From: Hymenobacter citatus | GTDB taxonomy: Bacteria; Bacteroidota; Bacteroidia; Cytophagales; Hymenobacteraceae | NCBI RefSeq assembly: GCF_014333615.1 | Contig: NZ_JACSCY010000005.1 | Coordinates: forward strand, 62,001 to 126,000 | Length of the DNA: 64,000 bases | Direction: 5' to 3' | Shown: one piece after another, positions 1 to 9,319 of the stretch | Layout: every line of letters begins with the position of its first letter | Position numbering within the stretch: the stretch's first letter is position 1 | Notes under the pieces: model-generated | Database searches by the model: none | What the model saw: the letters and a program-made list of their open reading frames with translations, nothing else | Told to the model about the DNA's origin: nothing | Made by a program: the position numbers and the translations under genes

Positions 1-171
1 CCCGTGAAAGAGGTGCGCGACAAGCTGCTCACGGAGCACCACATTTTTGTGGGCAACGCCTCCGACCCCGGCGTGCTGCGCCTGCTGCCGCCGCTGAATA
101 TCACTAGGGAGGAGGTAGACCGGTTTTTGGAGGCGCTGTACACACTTATTCCGGCGGAGGCGAGGAAGTAA
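1..171 (+). CDS. C-terminal fragment of an ArgD-type class III aminotransferase
   Basis: The window opens inside a reading frame that encodes 56 residues and stops with TAA at 169-171. The tail contains a segment reading FVGNASDPGVLRLLPPLNIT, which resembles the C-terminal end of acetylornithine/succinyldiaminopimelate aminotransferases, where a conserved (L)R..PPL.IT motif lies close to the C terminus. The next gene is carA, and arginine biosynthesis genes are commonly adjacent to carbamoyl-phosphate synthase genes in Cytophagales, which fits ArgD. The PLP lysine and most of the fold lie upstream of the window, so the exact substrate cannot be decided; ornithine aminotransferase is the main alternative. 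Confidence 0.7.
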   Translation, partial: PVKEVRDKLLTEHHIFVGNASDPGVLRLLPPLNITREEVDRFLEALYTLIPAEARK

Positions 172-430
172 GCGACTTGTGGCCTAACTTGCAGCCCCAA
201 TGAGTAGCACGACGAAGCTCACGAGCCAAGCTCCCCTTCTGATTAGCTGCACGCTGCCATTGGCTACCAGTTCGCAGCAGCCGGCTGGTTCTTTCCCTGA
301 AAGAACGGCCATCCCCTTTTCCGTGCCGCAGTCGTGCCCGCCCGACTTCCCGATGCCTGACATCTGGAAGCGGCAGTGCGCTGGACTTCGTGAAACGCAT
401 TCCTTCGCTCCCGTTTGGCTTACCTCCTGC

Positions 431-475
431 TTCGGCTGGAACAGACCCCTGGTTTTCGGTCCTGTTCCAGCCGAA
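431..475. repeat. Perfect 14-bp stem-loop in the argD-carA gap
   Basis: TTCGGCTGGAACAG (431-444) is the exact reverse complement of CTGTTCCAGCCGAA (462-475), with a 17-nt loop. The right arm is followed by a short A run, not a T run, so on the + strand it is not a classical terminator. It lies in the otherwise gene-free stretch 172-649, in which I see no convincing coding sequence. Confidence 0.6.
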
Positions 476-491
476 AAAATATCGGGGCGGT

Positions 492-632
492 TCACCCCAC
501 CCCTAGCCCCCTCCCCTCCGGGAGAGGGGAACTAGCTCTAAAAAATAGTTTTAGTTTTTAGCCTACCTCCACACTAGCTCTACAGCTAGAAGCTAGTCCC
601 CCTCTCCCCTAGGAGAGGGGCTAGGGGGTGAG
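492..632. repeat. Long imperfect palindrome upstream of carA (CT-rich family)
   Basis: Two arms of about 42-45 bp, at about 492-536 and 592-632, are near reverse complements. Each arm itself contains a smaller palindrome of the form CCTCTCCCC..GGGGAGAGG, and the arms are separated by about 55 bp of AT-rich sequence. The element ends 17 bp before the carA start codon, so it is probably transcribed in the carA leader. It belongs to the same class of intergenic palindromes seen repeatedly in this window but has a different core sequence. Confidence 0.7.
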
Positions 633-649
633 GCGCCCACCAGAACGAC

Positions 650-1729
650 ATGACCCAGACAGTAAAACTCATCCTCGAAGACGGCACCGAAATCCAGGGC
701 AAATCCTTCGGCGCCTTCACCTCCGCCGCGGGCGAAGTCGTGTTCAGCACGGCCATGACCGGCTACCCCGAAAACCTCACCGATCCGTCGTTTGCCGGGC
801 AGATTCTGGTGCTCACCTACCCCATGGTGGGCAACTACGGCGTGCCTGGCGAAGATCTGTACGAGTCGATTTCCAAGATTTTCGAGTCGGACAAGATTCA
901 CATTGCTGGGTTGGTAGTGAACTACTACTCCGAGGAACACAGCCACTGGCACGCCGCCAAGAGCCTGGGCGACTGGCTGGCCGAGTACAACATCCCCGGT
1001 ATTTTCGACGTGGATACACGCCTGCTCACCAAGAAGCTACGCGAGAAAGGCGCCATGCTGGGCAAAATCGTGGCCGAGGAAGACGTGCCCCTGCACGACC
1101 CCAACCAGGACAACTTGGTGGCCCAGGTGAGCCCCACCGAGGTGAAGCACTACGGCAGCGGCAAAAACAAAATCGTGCTGGTGGACTGCGGCACCAAGAC
1201 CAACATCATCCGCTGCTTCCTGGAGCGCGACGTGGAGCTGATCCGCGTGCCCTGGGACTACGACTTCACTACCCTCGACTACGACGGCCTGTTCCTCAGC
1301 AACGGCCCCGGCGACCCGAAGATGTGCGAGCCAACCATCAGCAACCTGCAAAAGGCCTTGCAGCAGGACAAGCCCATCTTCGGCATCTGCCTGGGCTCCC
1401 AACTCATGGGCCTGGCCGCGGGCGGCGACACTTTCAAGCTGAAGTACGGCCACCGCAGCCACAACCAGCCCGTGAAGCTCACCGGCACCCAGCGCAGCTA
1501 CATCACCAGCCAAAACCACGGCTTCGCCGTGGATACCGACACCCTACCCGCCGAGTGGACCATGCTGTTTGAGAACCTTAACGACGGCACTTGCGAAGGC
1601 ATCAAGCACGTCTCGAAGCCGTTCTTCTCCACCCAGTTTCACCCCGAAGCTGCCGGTGGGCCACAGGATACGGAGTTTATGTTTGATGACTTTTTGAAGG
1701 CGGTAGAGGAGTATAAGGAGGGGAAGTAG
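650..1729 (+). CDS. carA: Carbamoyl-phosphate synthase small (glutaminase) subunit
   Basis: This 359-residue protein hydrolyses glutamine and passes ammonia to CarB for carbamoyl phosphate synthesis, which feeds arginine and pyrimidine pathways in the cytoplasm. Residues 1-150 form the CPSase small-chain domain (TGYPENLTDPSFAGQI near residue 37). The second half is a class I glutamine amidotransferase with the nucleophile Cys247 in GICLGS and the catalytic His331 and Glu333 in QFHPEA. The length is typical of the family. The ATG at 650 precedes the conserved N terminus directly and there is no better upstream start. carB lies 561 bp downstream on the same strand, separated by one small gene, so the two subunits are probably co-regulated but are not directly abutting. 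Confidence 0.97.
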   Translation: MTQTVKLILEDGTEIQGKSFGAFTSAAGEVVFSTAMTGYPENLTDPSFAGQILVLTYPMVGNYGVPGEDLYESISKIFESDKIHIAGLVVNYYSEEHSHWHAAKSLGDWLAEYNIPGIFDVDTRLLTKKLREKGAMLGKIVAEEDVPLHDPNQDNLVAQVSPTEVKHYGSGKNKIVLVDCGTKTNIIRCFLERDVELIRVPWDYDFTTLDYDGLFLSNGPGDPKMCEPTISNLQKALQQDKPIFGICLGSQLMGLAAGGDTFKLKYGHRSHNQPVKLTGTQRSYITSQNHGFAVDTDTLPAEWTMLFENLNDGTCEGIKHVSKPFFSTQFHPEAAGGPQDTEFMFDDFLKAVEEYKEGK

Positions 1730-1826
1730 AAAAGCTGAGAAAGAATGTCATACTTACCTGAGCGCATTGAAAGTAAAGCATGGCGTGCCTTTCTCCTCCT
1801 TCTTCACTTCCTAGACCATTACCCTT

Positions 1827-2195
1827 ATGCAAGCAAAAGGTAGAGGTTTTCCGAACTGGGGGTATATGCTGTTGGGTCTTTTGGCTTTCGCCGCGTTCTA
1901 TTTTGTCAGGACGATGGGACAGCAGACACTCATGAAAGCAATGCTTGGTGAACCAGCTGATTTGATTGCAAAAGCCATGAGTTCAGCCAGAGTTTCTCCC
2001 CGGATAACTAGTCGAACTGGGAGAATAACAGCCAAAAACTTTAAGGTTGAGAACCTGAATGCCAAAAAAGACTCTCTTGTTTTTCGCTTTTTATTGGATG
2101 GTGAACGCGCCGATGCAAGTATCAAAATCTGGATGACCAAACGACCGTCCGGCAACTGGGAGATAGTGAGAAGCGACACTCTCTTTACTGAATAA
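1827..2195 (+). CDS. Small membrane-anchored protein of unknown function
   Basis: The gene encodes 122 residues. One hydrophobic segment (about residues 12-30, YMLLGLLAFAAFYFV) is followed by a soluble domain of about 85 residues that ends with NWEIVRSDTLF. This N-terminal helix plus small alpha/beta domain resembles cytochrome-oxidase-assembly Coa1-like or DUF4864-like anchored proteins, but I cannot assign a family from sequence alone. Codon use is less GC-rich than that of carA and carB, which flank it on the same strand. The ATG at 1827 gives the membrane helix immediately and is the natural start. The position between the two CPS subunits may be incidental. Confidence 0.6.
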   Translation: MQAKGRGFPNWGYMLLGLLAFAAFYFVRTMGQQTLMKAMLGEPADLIAKAMSSARVSPRITSRTGRITAKNFKVENLNAKKDSLVFRFLLDGERADASIKIWMTKRPSGNWEIVRSDTLFTE

Positions 2196-2290
2196 AACCT
2201 ACCCTGCCATACAGGGGATCGGCCGTAGCCGACTTTATACGACTGCCTTTTAACATAACCGTTCCAGCGGTTTGTGACCCACCTCTTAGA

Positions 2291-5200
2291 ATGAACAAAC
2301 CACAAAAAGTCCTGGTCCTTGGCTCGGGCGCGCTGAAAATCGGCGAGGCCGGCGAATTTGACTACTCCGGCTCGCAGGCCCTGAAGGCTCTGAAGGAGGA
2401 GGGTATTCGTACCATCCTCATCAACCCCAACATCGCCACCGTGCAGACGTCGGACAACATTGCCGACGACGTATACTTCCTGCCCGTGACGCCCTACTTC
2501 GTGGAGGAGGTCATCAAAAAGGAGCAGCCCGATGGGATTTTGGTAGCCTTTGGCGGCCAAACGGCCCTGAACTGCGCCGTGGCCCTATACCAGGGCGGCA
2601 TCTTCGAGAAATACAACGTGAAGGTGCTGGGCACGCCGGTGCAGAGCATCATCGACACCGAGGACCGCGACATTTTCAAGGACAAGCTCGACCAAATTGG
2701 TGTGCTCATTGCCCGCAGCCGGGCCGTGACGACTATGGACGATGCGTTGAAAGCCGCCGAAGAAATCGGCTACCCCATCATCGTGCGGGCGGCGTTTGCG
2801 CTGGGCGGCCTGGGTAGCGGCTTCGCCAACAACGACGACGAGCTGCGCGCTTTGGCCGAGAAAGCCTTCACTACTTCCGACCAGATTCTGGTAGAGGAGT
2901 CGCTGAAAGGCTGGAAGGAAGTGGAGTACGAAGTGGTGCGCGACCAGTATGATAACTGCATCACGGTCTGCAACATGGAGAACTTCGACCCCATCGGTAT
3001 CCATACCGGGGAGAGCATCGTGGTGGCGCCGTCGCAGACCTTGAGCAACCGCGAGTACCACAAGCTGCGCAGCATCGGCATCAAGACCATCCGCCACTTG
3101 GGCATTGTGGGCGAGTGCAACATTCAGTATGCCTTGGACCCGTTCTCGGAGGAATACCGCGTGATTGAGGTGAATGCGCGCCTGTCGCGCTCCTCGGCGC
3201 TGGCCTCCAAGGCCACGGGCTACCCCTTGGCGTTTGTGGCCGCTAAGCTGAGCCTGGGCTACGCGTTATCGGAGCTGAAAAACAGCGTGACGCAGACGAC
3301 TTCAGCCTTCTTCGAGCCGGCTTTGGACTACGTGGTGTGCAAGCTGCCGCGTTGGGACTTGGGCAAATTCTCGGGCGTGGCGCGGCAGATTGGCAGCAGC
3401 ATGAAGAGCGTGGGCGAGGTGATGAGCATCGGCAAATCGTTCGAGGAAGCCATCCAGAAAGGCCTGCGGATGCTGGACACCGGCAAGCGCGGCTTCGTGG
3501 CCAACCCCGCCGAAACCGTGGATGCCACTACCATCGACAAGCTCCTGAGCGAGCCGAACGAGGAGCGCATCTTCGCTATCAACCTGGCGTTTGAGGCGGG
3601 CTACACCATCGAGCGGGTACACGACCTCACCAAAATTGACCTGTGGTTTTTGCAGCGCCTCTACACCATCTTCCAGCTGGGCAACCAGGTAGGCGAGCTG
3701 GACTCAGCCGAGGCCCTACCTTACGAACTGCTGCGCGAAACCAAGAAGGCCGGCTTCTCCGACCAGCAACTGGCCGTGAAGCTCTACGGCAACCAGGACG
3801 TGAAAGCCAACGAGCTGGTGGTGCGCGAGCAGCGCAAAGCACTGGGCGTGCTGCCCGTAGTGAAGCAGATTGACACGCTGGCGGCCGAATTCCCGGCTCA
3901 AACCAACTACCTCTACACCACCTACCACGGCACCGAAAACGACCTGGAGCCCGAAACCGACAAATCGGTGGTGGTGCTGGGCTCGGGCGTGTACCGCATT
4001 GGCTCATCGGTGGAGTTTGACTGGTGCGGCGTGAATGCCGCCCAAACTGCTACCGAGGAAGGCTACAAGTCTATCATTATCAACTACAACCCCGAAACCG
4101 TTTCGACGGACTACGATGTATCGGACCGGCTCTACTTCGAGGAGCTGAGCTACGAGCGGGTGATGGACATTCTGGACTTCGAGCAGCCCAGCGGCGTGAT
4201 TCTGAGCACCGGCGGCCAGATTCCGAACAACCTGGCTACCCGCCTGGCCGACGCCGAGGTGCCGGTGCTGGGCACCGCCCCCGCCCGTATCGACGAGGCC
4301 GAAAACCGCCATAAGTTTTCCTCTATTCTGGATGAGTTAGGCATTGCCCAACCGCGCTGGCGCGAGCTGACGACTCTGGATGCGGTGTACGAGTTTGTGC
4401 AGGAGGTAGGATTCCCGGTGCTGATCCGGCCGAGCTACGTGCTGTCGGGCGCGGCCATGAATGTGGTGTCGAACCGCGACGAGATGGTAGCCTACCTGGA
4501 TCTGGCCTCGGCGGTTAGCGCCGAGTACCCGGTGGTGGTATCGGAGTTCATTCAGGATGCCAAGGAAATTGAGCTGGACGCAGTAGCCGACCACGGCGAG
4601 ATTGTGAGCTACGCCATTTCTGAGCATGTGGAGTTTGCCGGCGTGCACTCCGGCGACGCCACCATGTACTACCCGCCCCAGCGGGTGTATGTGGGCACGG
4701 TGCGCAAGCTGAAAACCATTGCCGAGCAGGTGGCCAAACGCTTTGAAATCAGCGGGCCGTTCAACATTCAGTTCTTGGAGAAAAACGGCGAAATCCGCGT
4801 GATTGAGTGCAACCTGCGGGCTTCGCGCAGCTTCCCCTTCGTGTCGAAGATTTCGGGCCACAACTTCATCAAGAAAGCCACCAAGGTGCTGCTGGGCCTG
4901 CCCGTGGAGCGCGACGCCAGCGAGCTGGTATACGACTCTACCTTCGTGGGCGTGAAGGCCTCGCAATTTTCCTTTCCCCGCCTGCAAGGCGCCGACCCGG
5001 TGATGCGCGTGGACATGACCTCGACCGGCGAGGTAGGCTGCCTGGGCGACACCTCGGAAGAGGCGCTGCTGAAGTCGCTGCTGTCGGTGGGCTACCGCAT
5101 TCCCAAGCAGTCGGTGCTGATTTCCGGCGGGCCGATTGCCTCGAAGGTGGCGCTCCTGTCCGCCGCGAAGCTGCTGGTGCAAAAGGGCTACACGCTCTAC

Positions 5201-5515
5201 GCCACCCAGGGCACGCACCGCTTCTTCGCCGAAAACAGCGTGCCCTCCCAACTCCTCTTCTGGCCCGATGACTACCAGGAGCCGAACGTTATCAGCTACC
5301 TGCGTGAGAAGAAAATCGACCTAGTCATCAACATCCCCAAGAACCTGACCAAGGGCGAGCTGGACAACGACTACAAAATCCGCCGCACAGCAGTCGATTT
5401 CAACACGCCGTTGATTACGAATGCGCGCTTGGCCAAGGCGTTTATCAAGGCGTTCTGCAAGCTGGAAATGTCGGATCTGAAGATCAAGAGCTGGAACGAA
5501 TATAAGGCGCAGTAG
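2291..5515 (+). CDS. carB: Carbamoyl-phosphate synthase large subunit
   Basis: This 1074-residue protein is the synthetase subunit, which uses bicarbonate, ammonia and two ATP to make carbamoyl phosphate. The N terminus begins KVLVLGSGALKIGEAGEFDY, and a second, internally duplicated half starts near residue 560 with VVVLGSGVYRIGSSVEFD, so both ATP-grasp synthetase units are present. Conserved segments such as EVNARLSRSSALASKATGYP (first half) and VIECNLRASRSFPFVSK (second half) are intact. The last part (from about residue 935) is an MGS-like allosteric domain. The length is normal and no frameshift is visible. A strong intrinsic terminator follows 23 bp after the stop codon. Confidence 0.97.
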   Translation: MNKPQKVLVLGSGALKIGEAGEFDYSGSQALKALKEEGIRTILINPNIATVQTSDNIADDVYFLPVTPYFVEEVIKKEQPDGILVAFGGQTALNCAVALYQGGIFEKYNVKVLGTPVQSIIDTEDRDIFKDKLDQIGVLIARSRAVTTMDDALKAAEEIGYPIIVRAAFALGGLGSGFANNDDELRALAEKAFTTSDQILVEESLKGWKEVEYEVVRDQYDNCITVCNMENFDPIGIHTGESIVVAPSQTLSNREYHKLRSIGIKTIRHLGIVGECNIQYALDPFSEEYRVIEVNARLSRSSALASKATGYPLAFVAAKLSLGYALSELKNSVTQTTSAFFEPALDYVVCKLPRWDLGKFSGVARQIGSSMKSVGEVMSIGKSFEEAIQKGLRMLDTGKRGFVANPAETVDATTIDKLLSEPNEERIFAINLAFEAGYTIERVHDLTKIDLWFLQRLYTIFQLGNQVGELDSAEALPYELLRETKKAGFSDQQLAVKLYGNQDVKANELVVREQRKALGVLPVVKQIDTLAAEFPAQTNYLYTTYHGTENDLEPETDKSVVVLGSGVYRIGSSVEFDWCGVNAAQTATEEGYKSIIINYNPETVSTDYDVSDRLYFEELSYERVMDILDFEQPSGVILSTGGQIPNNLATRLADAEVPVLGTAPARIDEAENRHKFSSILDELGIAQPRWRELTTLDAVYEFVQEVGFPVLIRPSYVLSGAAMNVVSNRDEMVAYLDLASAVSAEYPVVVSEFIQDAKEIELDAVADHGEIVSYAISEHVEFAGVHSGDATMYYPPQRVYVGTVRKLKTIAEQVAKRFEISGPFNIQFLEKNGEIRVIECNLRASRSFPFVSKISGHNFIKKATKVLLGLPVERDASELVYDSTFVGVKASQFSFPRLQGADPVMRVDMTSTGEVGCLGDTSEEALLKSLLSVGYRIPKQSVLISGGPIASKVALLSAAKLLVQKGYTLYATQGTHRFFAENSVPSQLLFWPDDYQEPNVISYLREKKIDLVINIPKNLTKGELDNDYKIRRTAVDFNTPLITNARLAKAFIKAFCKLEMSDLKIKSWNEYKAQ

Positions 5516-5537
5516 AGGCGCGAAGCTCTAATTTGAT

Positions 5538-5585
5538 GAAACCGTTGAATGGCCTGATCTTGGGTTATTCAACGGTTTCTTTTTT
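5538..5585 (+). terminator. Intrinsic terminator after carB
   Basis: GAAACCGTTGAAT (5538-5550) pairs with ATTCAACGGTTTC (5567-5579), a perfect 13-bp stem with a 16-nt loop. It is followed by TTTTTT at 5580-5585. This is a textbook rho-independent terminator for the carB transcript. Confidence 0.9.
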
Positions 5586-5605
5586 ACACCATAGACTGTT
5601 ACGTA

Positions 5606-6118
5606 ATGAAGATCCTATGTATAGTTGGCTTATTCCTTTGCTTATGCAGCCAAACGTTAGCTCAGTTCCCGGAGCATTGGCAGCAGCCAACCATACTGCC
5701 TGGTGAAGGCACCGATCGGGTTATTTTATACACAACTGATAGCGCGCAAATAGCCTTGCGTGCAATAGCTGCTTTACTGCAAGCCCAAGGTTTTCAAATT
5801 GCTTATCAGAAGCAAATAGGGCTTTCTGCCGATTACCTTACCCTGGCTAATGGTTCAGAAAATCGAAAATTGGGTGCAGTGACTATGACAGTGGTTATTT
5901 CTCAAACAGTACCCGGCATCCTTACATTAAGTGGAAGCAGCATAACCAATACTCATAGTGCATCCCGTAATGCCAACCCTCGAAAGCGCAAATCCAACTC
6001 GGAAGCATGCGCTTTCGGGAAGTCAGGCAGCAAGGCTGCGCAGGCAGGATTTAATTTACTGGTTACAACAGCAAAGGCTTATCCTAATGGTCGTGTTATG
6101 TATTTGAAGACTCAGTAA
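5606..6118 (+). CDS. Secreted protein of unknown function
   Basis: The gene encodes 170 residues with a clear Sec signal peptide (MKILCIVGLFLCLCSQTLAQ, cleavage probably after LAQ near residue 19), so the product is periplasmic or secreted. The mature part contains a segment of alternating hydrophobic residues (RKLGAVTMTVVISQTVPGILTLSG) and a basic, Ser/Asn-rich stretch. I recognise no domain or catalytic motif. It stands alone after the carB terminator and before a convergent Uma2 gene. The composition is more AT-rich than the core genes. Confidence 0.6.
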   Translation: MKILCIVGLFLCLCSQTLAQFPEHWQQPTILPGEGTDRVILYTTDSAQIALRAIAALLQAQGFQIAYQKQIGLSADYLTLANGSENRKLGAVTMTVVISQTVPGILTLSGSSITNTHSASRNANPRKRKSNSEACAFGKSGSKAAQAGFNLLVTTAKAYPNGRVMYLKTQ

Positions 6119-6201
6119 TGTGCTTCATTGAGTACACATATTTCTTATTGACCCTTAATGACGCGCGTTACGCTATATTAAGCTCGCGCCAGTCAACTCT
6201 T

Positions 6202-6798
6202 CTACCGTAGCGGCCGCAAATCCAGCATAAACCCCGGCAATGCTGGCTCGGCACTCAAACTGCTGTCGAACCCATAGATTTCCTCCGGTTTCTGTCCTTG
6301 GCGGTAGATAGTGGCGGTTTCGGTGTTGGGGTCGAGTAGAAAGCCTACGGCTACACCATTTTCCAGGTAGTTTTCCATCTTACGGCGTAAGGCAGTCAAC
6401 CCATCCGAAGGTGAACGGACTTCTACCACCAGCACGGGACAGACGGGTGGGAAACGCAGCCGTTGCTGCTCCGTGAGGGCATCGTAGGCGGCTTTGGGTA
6501 CCCACGAGGCATCAGGCGAGCGGACAGAACCGTCGGGCAGGGTAAAGCCAGCGGAGGACTCAAACACGTAGCCTAACTGGTGTTGACGGTTCCACAGCGT
6601 CAACTGGAACAATACTTCGTTTGATTTACGGCTGGATTCGGCTCCGGCGGGGGGCATGGCAATAATTTCGTGGTCGGCGGTGCGCTCTAGGCGCAGGTCG
6701 GGGTTTTGCTGGCAGAAGTCGAAGAACTCGTCATCCGTGAGACGAGTCAACAGGGAGCCGCGCAACACCACCGCGTTATCGATGTTAGCAAGTGTCAT
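6202..6798 (-). CDS. Uma2 family (DUF820) restriction-endonuclease-like protein
   Basis: The 198-residue protein has the Uma2/DUF820 pattern: SPDASWVPKAAYD followed by PVLVVEVRSPSDGLTALRRK and an ENGVAVGFLLDPN segment. In the PD-(D/E)XK fold these supply the acidic residues (Asp in SPD, Glu in VVEVRSPSD) and a downstream Lys. The family is widespread in cyanobacteria and Hymenobacter, and its biological role is not established. I chose the ATG at 6798 (MTLANID) over an upstream in-frame start at 6861, because the extra 21 residues are not part of the fold. The gene is transcribed leftward from the same side as the patatin gene. Confidence 0.85.
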   Translation of the reverse strand: MTLANIDNAVVLRGSLLTRLTDDEFFDFCQQNPDLRLERTADHEIIAMPPAGAESSRKSNEVLFQLTLWNRQHQLGYVFESSAGFTLPDGSVRSPDASWVPKAAYDALTEQQRLRFPPVCPVLVVEVRSPSDGLTALRRKMENYLENGVAVGFLLDPNTETATIYRQGQKPEEIYGFDSSLSAEPALPGFMLDLRPLR

Positions 6799-6868
6799 AG
6801 CATCAGCAAAAGAGGTACTTACCAAAGATACGAAATAGCAACGCGGCACGATACGGAGCAATCCTACC

Positions 6869-9205
6869 CTAATCCAACGACCGTTCCCGAAACAGCACGA
6901 AGCCTATGTGCGCAAACACGCTGAACTGCCGGGTAGGCGCATCGTAGTGGATGAATTGCAGCGAGGCCGGGCCTACGGGCGTCTGGTATACAAAGCCCGT
7001 CATGGCGATGAAATAGGGCCGGCTGATGGCAGGGCCGCGCTGGGCCAGCAGCGGGTTGGCCTCCTGCCGCTCCCAGGGGCGCACCAGCACGTGCACGTAG
7101 CCTTCGGTGCGCCACTCCAGGTTGCCCACAATAGCCTTGATGTAGCGCAGGCCCGCCGCAGCGTAAGCCGTACCCCGGTAACGGTCGAGGAAGATGGTAC
7201 GCGAGTCGGGCAGGGGTAGGAAGGCGGGAGCCATGGTGAGGGAGGCGCGGTAGTTGGCAAACCGCCCCTGCGTACTAATCTGCGACTCTACCAAGTAACC
7301 CCAGGCGTGCACCTTGCTACCCACCGAGTCGGTTTTATTGAACGTGAAGTATTGCTCGTTGTAGATGCCCAGCTTCACCCACTGGTGGTTGCGACTAAGC
7401 CCTTGCAAGCTGTCGGCGGTGCTGCCGGGCACGTATTTTTCCCGCGCCGCCACACCCCGAAAGCCAAACTCCACACGCCGGCCACTCACGGCATATTGTC
7501 GGCGGTTCAGGGAGTTGCGCTCGAAGCGAATGGCGCCGGTAGCCCCTTGCAGCCGGTCTTGGTCCAGGGTAGCGCTGGTGTTGATGTCGCTGGTGTTGGC
7601 AAACCGGTCGCGGTTGGTGAAGGCGCCCACGCTCAGCACGTAGCGGCTGCGGTAGTTGGGGCTGATGCCTACCTGTAGGTAGGTTTTCAGGTCACGCTGC
7701 TGGAGCTGGGTATTCTGGGCTGAGGTACCCAGCAGCCCGCCTGTATCCTGGTAATTGAAGTTGTTGAAGGTGATAGTGGGCTCGAAATAGAGCGGCGTGT
7801 TGCCGGGAATGCTGATGCGGAACGAGCCCCGCGCCCCGTTGTAGAAGCGCCCAATGGTGGCATCGGCCCGCACCGAGTACAGGTATTTGTTGAGGTAGCG
7901 GTAGCCCAGGCCCAGGTAGATGTTGCTCATGGAGCGGGTAGACAGCAGCACGCCCAAGTCGGTAGTCAGGTTGGAATTCTGGCGCGCATCCACGTTCAAC
8001 ACGTAGCCTTTCAGCTGGTCGTTGTAGTTGATACGGGGGTACACGTTGTTGAAGAAATCGTTGTTGACTAGGCGGTAGTAGCCCTCCTCAATATCGCTAG
8101 GCGAGTAGCTGGACCCTGTTTTCTGAAAGAAACGGCGCACAAAGCCTTGCTGTCGTTGAGGCAGACCCTGCACGTCGATGCGCTTGAACACCGGGCGCGG
8201 AGCCTGTTCCTGAAAAGCCCGACGCCGCGCCTGTAGTGCCACAGTATCCTCGCGCCGCTGGATGCGTTCCAGAATCAGCGGCATTTTGCGCTCAGCGGCC
8301 TGCGCGCCGTACTGAATCAACTGCTTCACTTGGTTGAAATCGGCTGCCGTGATATCGTTTAGATTAGGCTGTATGTAAATGCCATTCGGGCCTACCGATG
8401 TAGTATCAGCCACATTAGAACCCAGGAATATCAGTGTGCCGGCAAGCAGCTGATCATCTTTTTCCTTGGGGTATTTATCAAACGCCACGTCGCCCACATT
8501 CACCCCAATCATAATGTCAGGATTGAACTCCCGGCGCATCACATCGGTGGGGAAGTTATCCACCACGGCCCCATCGAACAGGTAGCGGCCGTCTTCCTGC
8601 CGGATGGGCCGAAACGCCAGCGGAAACGCCATGGAGTTGCGCACGGCATCGGACAGCGAGCCGCTTTTCTGCACCACTTTCTCGCGGGTGAACACCTCCG
8701 AAGCTACACTCCGGTAGGGCACCAGCAGCTTGTCGAAATTGTAGTTGGCAATGGCGCCGGCGGGGGCCAGCATGGTAGCCAGCACGTAGTTCAGCGTCAC
8801 GTCGTTGACGAGCTTGGGCGTCACGCGGGTTTTCAAGGTAGAGTCGATGGCCAGGCGCAGGTGCAGAGCAGCAGGCGTGGGGTCGATGTCGTAGTAATTG
8901 TAGACCTTCCCTTCGATGGGGGAGCCATTTACCCAGTTCTGAAATTCTGGCTTTAGCACAATTTCCTCAATCTCATCGGGCGAGTAGCCGGCCGCATACA
9001 TTCCCCCTACAATGGCGCCCATACTAGTACCCACAATGTAGTTGATGGGAATGCGGTTTTTCTCCAGCACGCGCAGCACACCCACGTGTGCCAGTCCTTT
9101 AGCACCGCCGCCACTCAGTACCAAGCCTACCTTCTGCGCCTGTCCTGGAGGGACTATACCCAGTAGCAGCAGCAGAGCGACAAGTAAACTGTAGTAGTTC
9201 TTCAT
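6869..9205 (-). CDS. Patatin-like phospholipase fused to an Omp85-type outer-membrane barrel
   Basis: The protein (778 residues) starts with a signal peptide (MKNYYSLLVALLLLLG..AQ). A patatin domain follows, with the oxyanion loop SGGGAKG (31-37), the nucleophile Ser61 in GTSMG and the Asp211-Gly dyad (DGAVVDN). The middle has a POTRA-like segment (about 360-430), and the C-terminal half is a run of alternating aromatic beta strands ending in FVLFRERS, typical of an Omp85 barrel. This architecture matches PlpD-type autotransported lipases and Bacteroidetes patatin-barrel proteins. The patatin part should be exported through or held at the outer membrane. The ATG at 9205 is preferred over one 48 bp upstream because it places the signal peptide at the N terminus. 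Confidence 0.9.
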   Translation of the reverse strand: MKNYYSLLVALLLLLGIVPPGQAQKVGLVLSGGGAKGLAHVGVLRVLEKNRIPINYIVGTSMGAIVGGMYAAGYSPDEIEEIVLKPEFQNWVNGSPIEGKVYNYYDIDPTPAALHLRLAIDSTLKTRVTPKLVNDVTLNYVLATMLAPAGAIANYNFDKLLVPYRSVASEVFTREKVVQKSGSLSDAVRNSMAFPLAFRPIRQEDGRYLFDGAVVDNFPTDVMRREFNPDIMIGVNVGDVAFDKYPKEKDDQLLAGTLIFLGSNVADTTSVGPNGIYIQPNLNDITAADFNQVKQLIQYGAQAAERKMPLILERIQRREDTVALQARRRAFQEQAPRPVFKRIDVQGLPQRQQGFVRRFFQKTGSSYSPSDIEEGYYRLVNNDFFNNVYPRINYNDQLKGYVLNVDARQNSNLTTDLGVLLSTRSMSNIYLGLGYRYLNKYLYSVRADATIGRFYNGARGSFRISIPGNTPLYFEPTITFNNFNYQDTGGLLGTSAQNTQLQQRDLKTYLQVGISPNYRSRYVLSVGAFTNRDRFANTSDINTSATLDQDRLQGATGAIRFERNSLNRRQYAVSGRRVEFGFRGVAAREKYVPGSTADSLQGLSRNHQWVKLGIYNEQYFTFNKTDSVGSKVHAWGYLVESQISTQGRFANYRASLTMAPAFLPLPDSRTIFLDRYRGTAYAAAGLRYIKAIVGNLEWRTEGYVHVLVRPWERQEANPLLAQRGPAISRPYFIAMTGFVYQTPVGPASLQFIHYDAPTRQFSVFAHIGFVLFRERSLD

Positions 9206-9319
9206 AAAGTTATATGACAAAGCCGCTGAGCCAGCGGCGAGTTTCGTACGCAATCAGCGCGGTCAGGTTTTGGCGGTAATCTACCTTTTTAGAGCATGTG
9301 TAGCTGCCTACCCCACTGG

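Noticed and set aside
628..1572. 314-residue Arg/Pro-rich ORF over carA
   Set aside because: Alternative frame of carA with low-complexity Arg/Pro/His composition; the carA frame has all catalytic motifs.
4337..5251. 304-residue ORF on the minus strand within carB
   Set aside because: Antisense shadow of carB with high Gly/His/Arg content and no domain; long shadows are expected in GC-rich genes.
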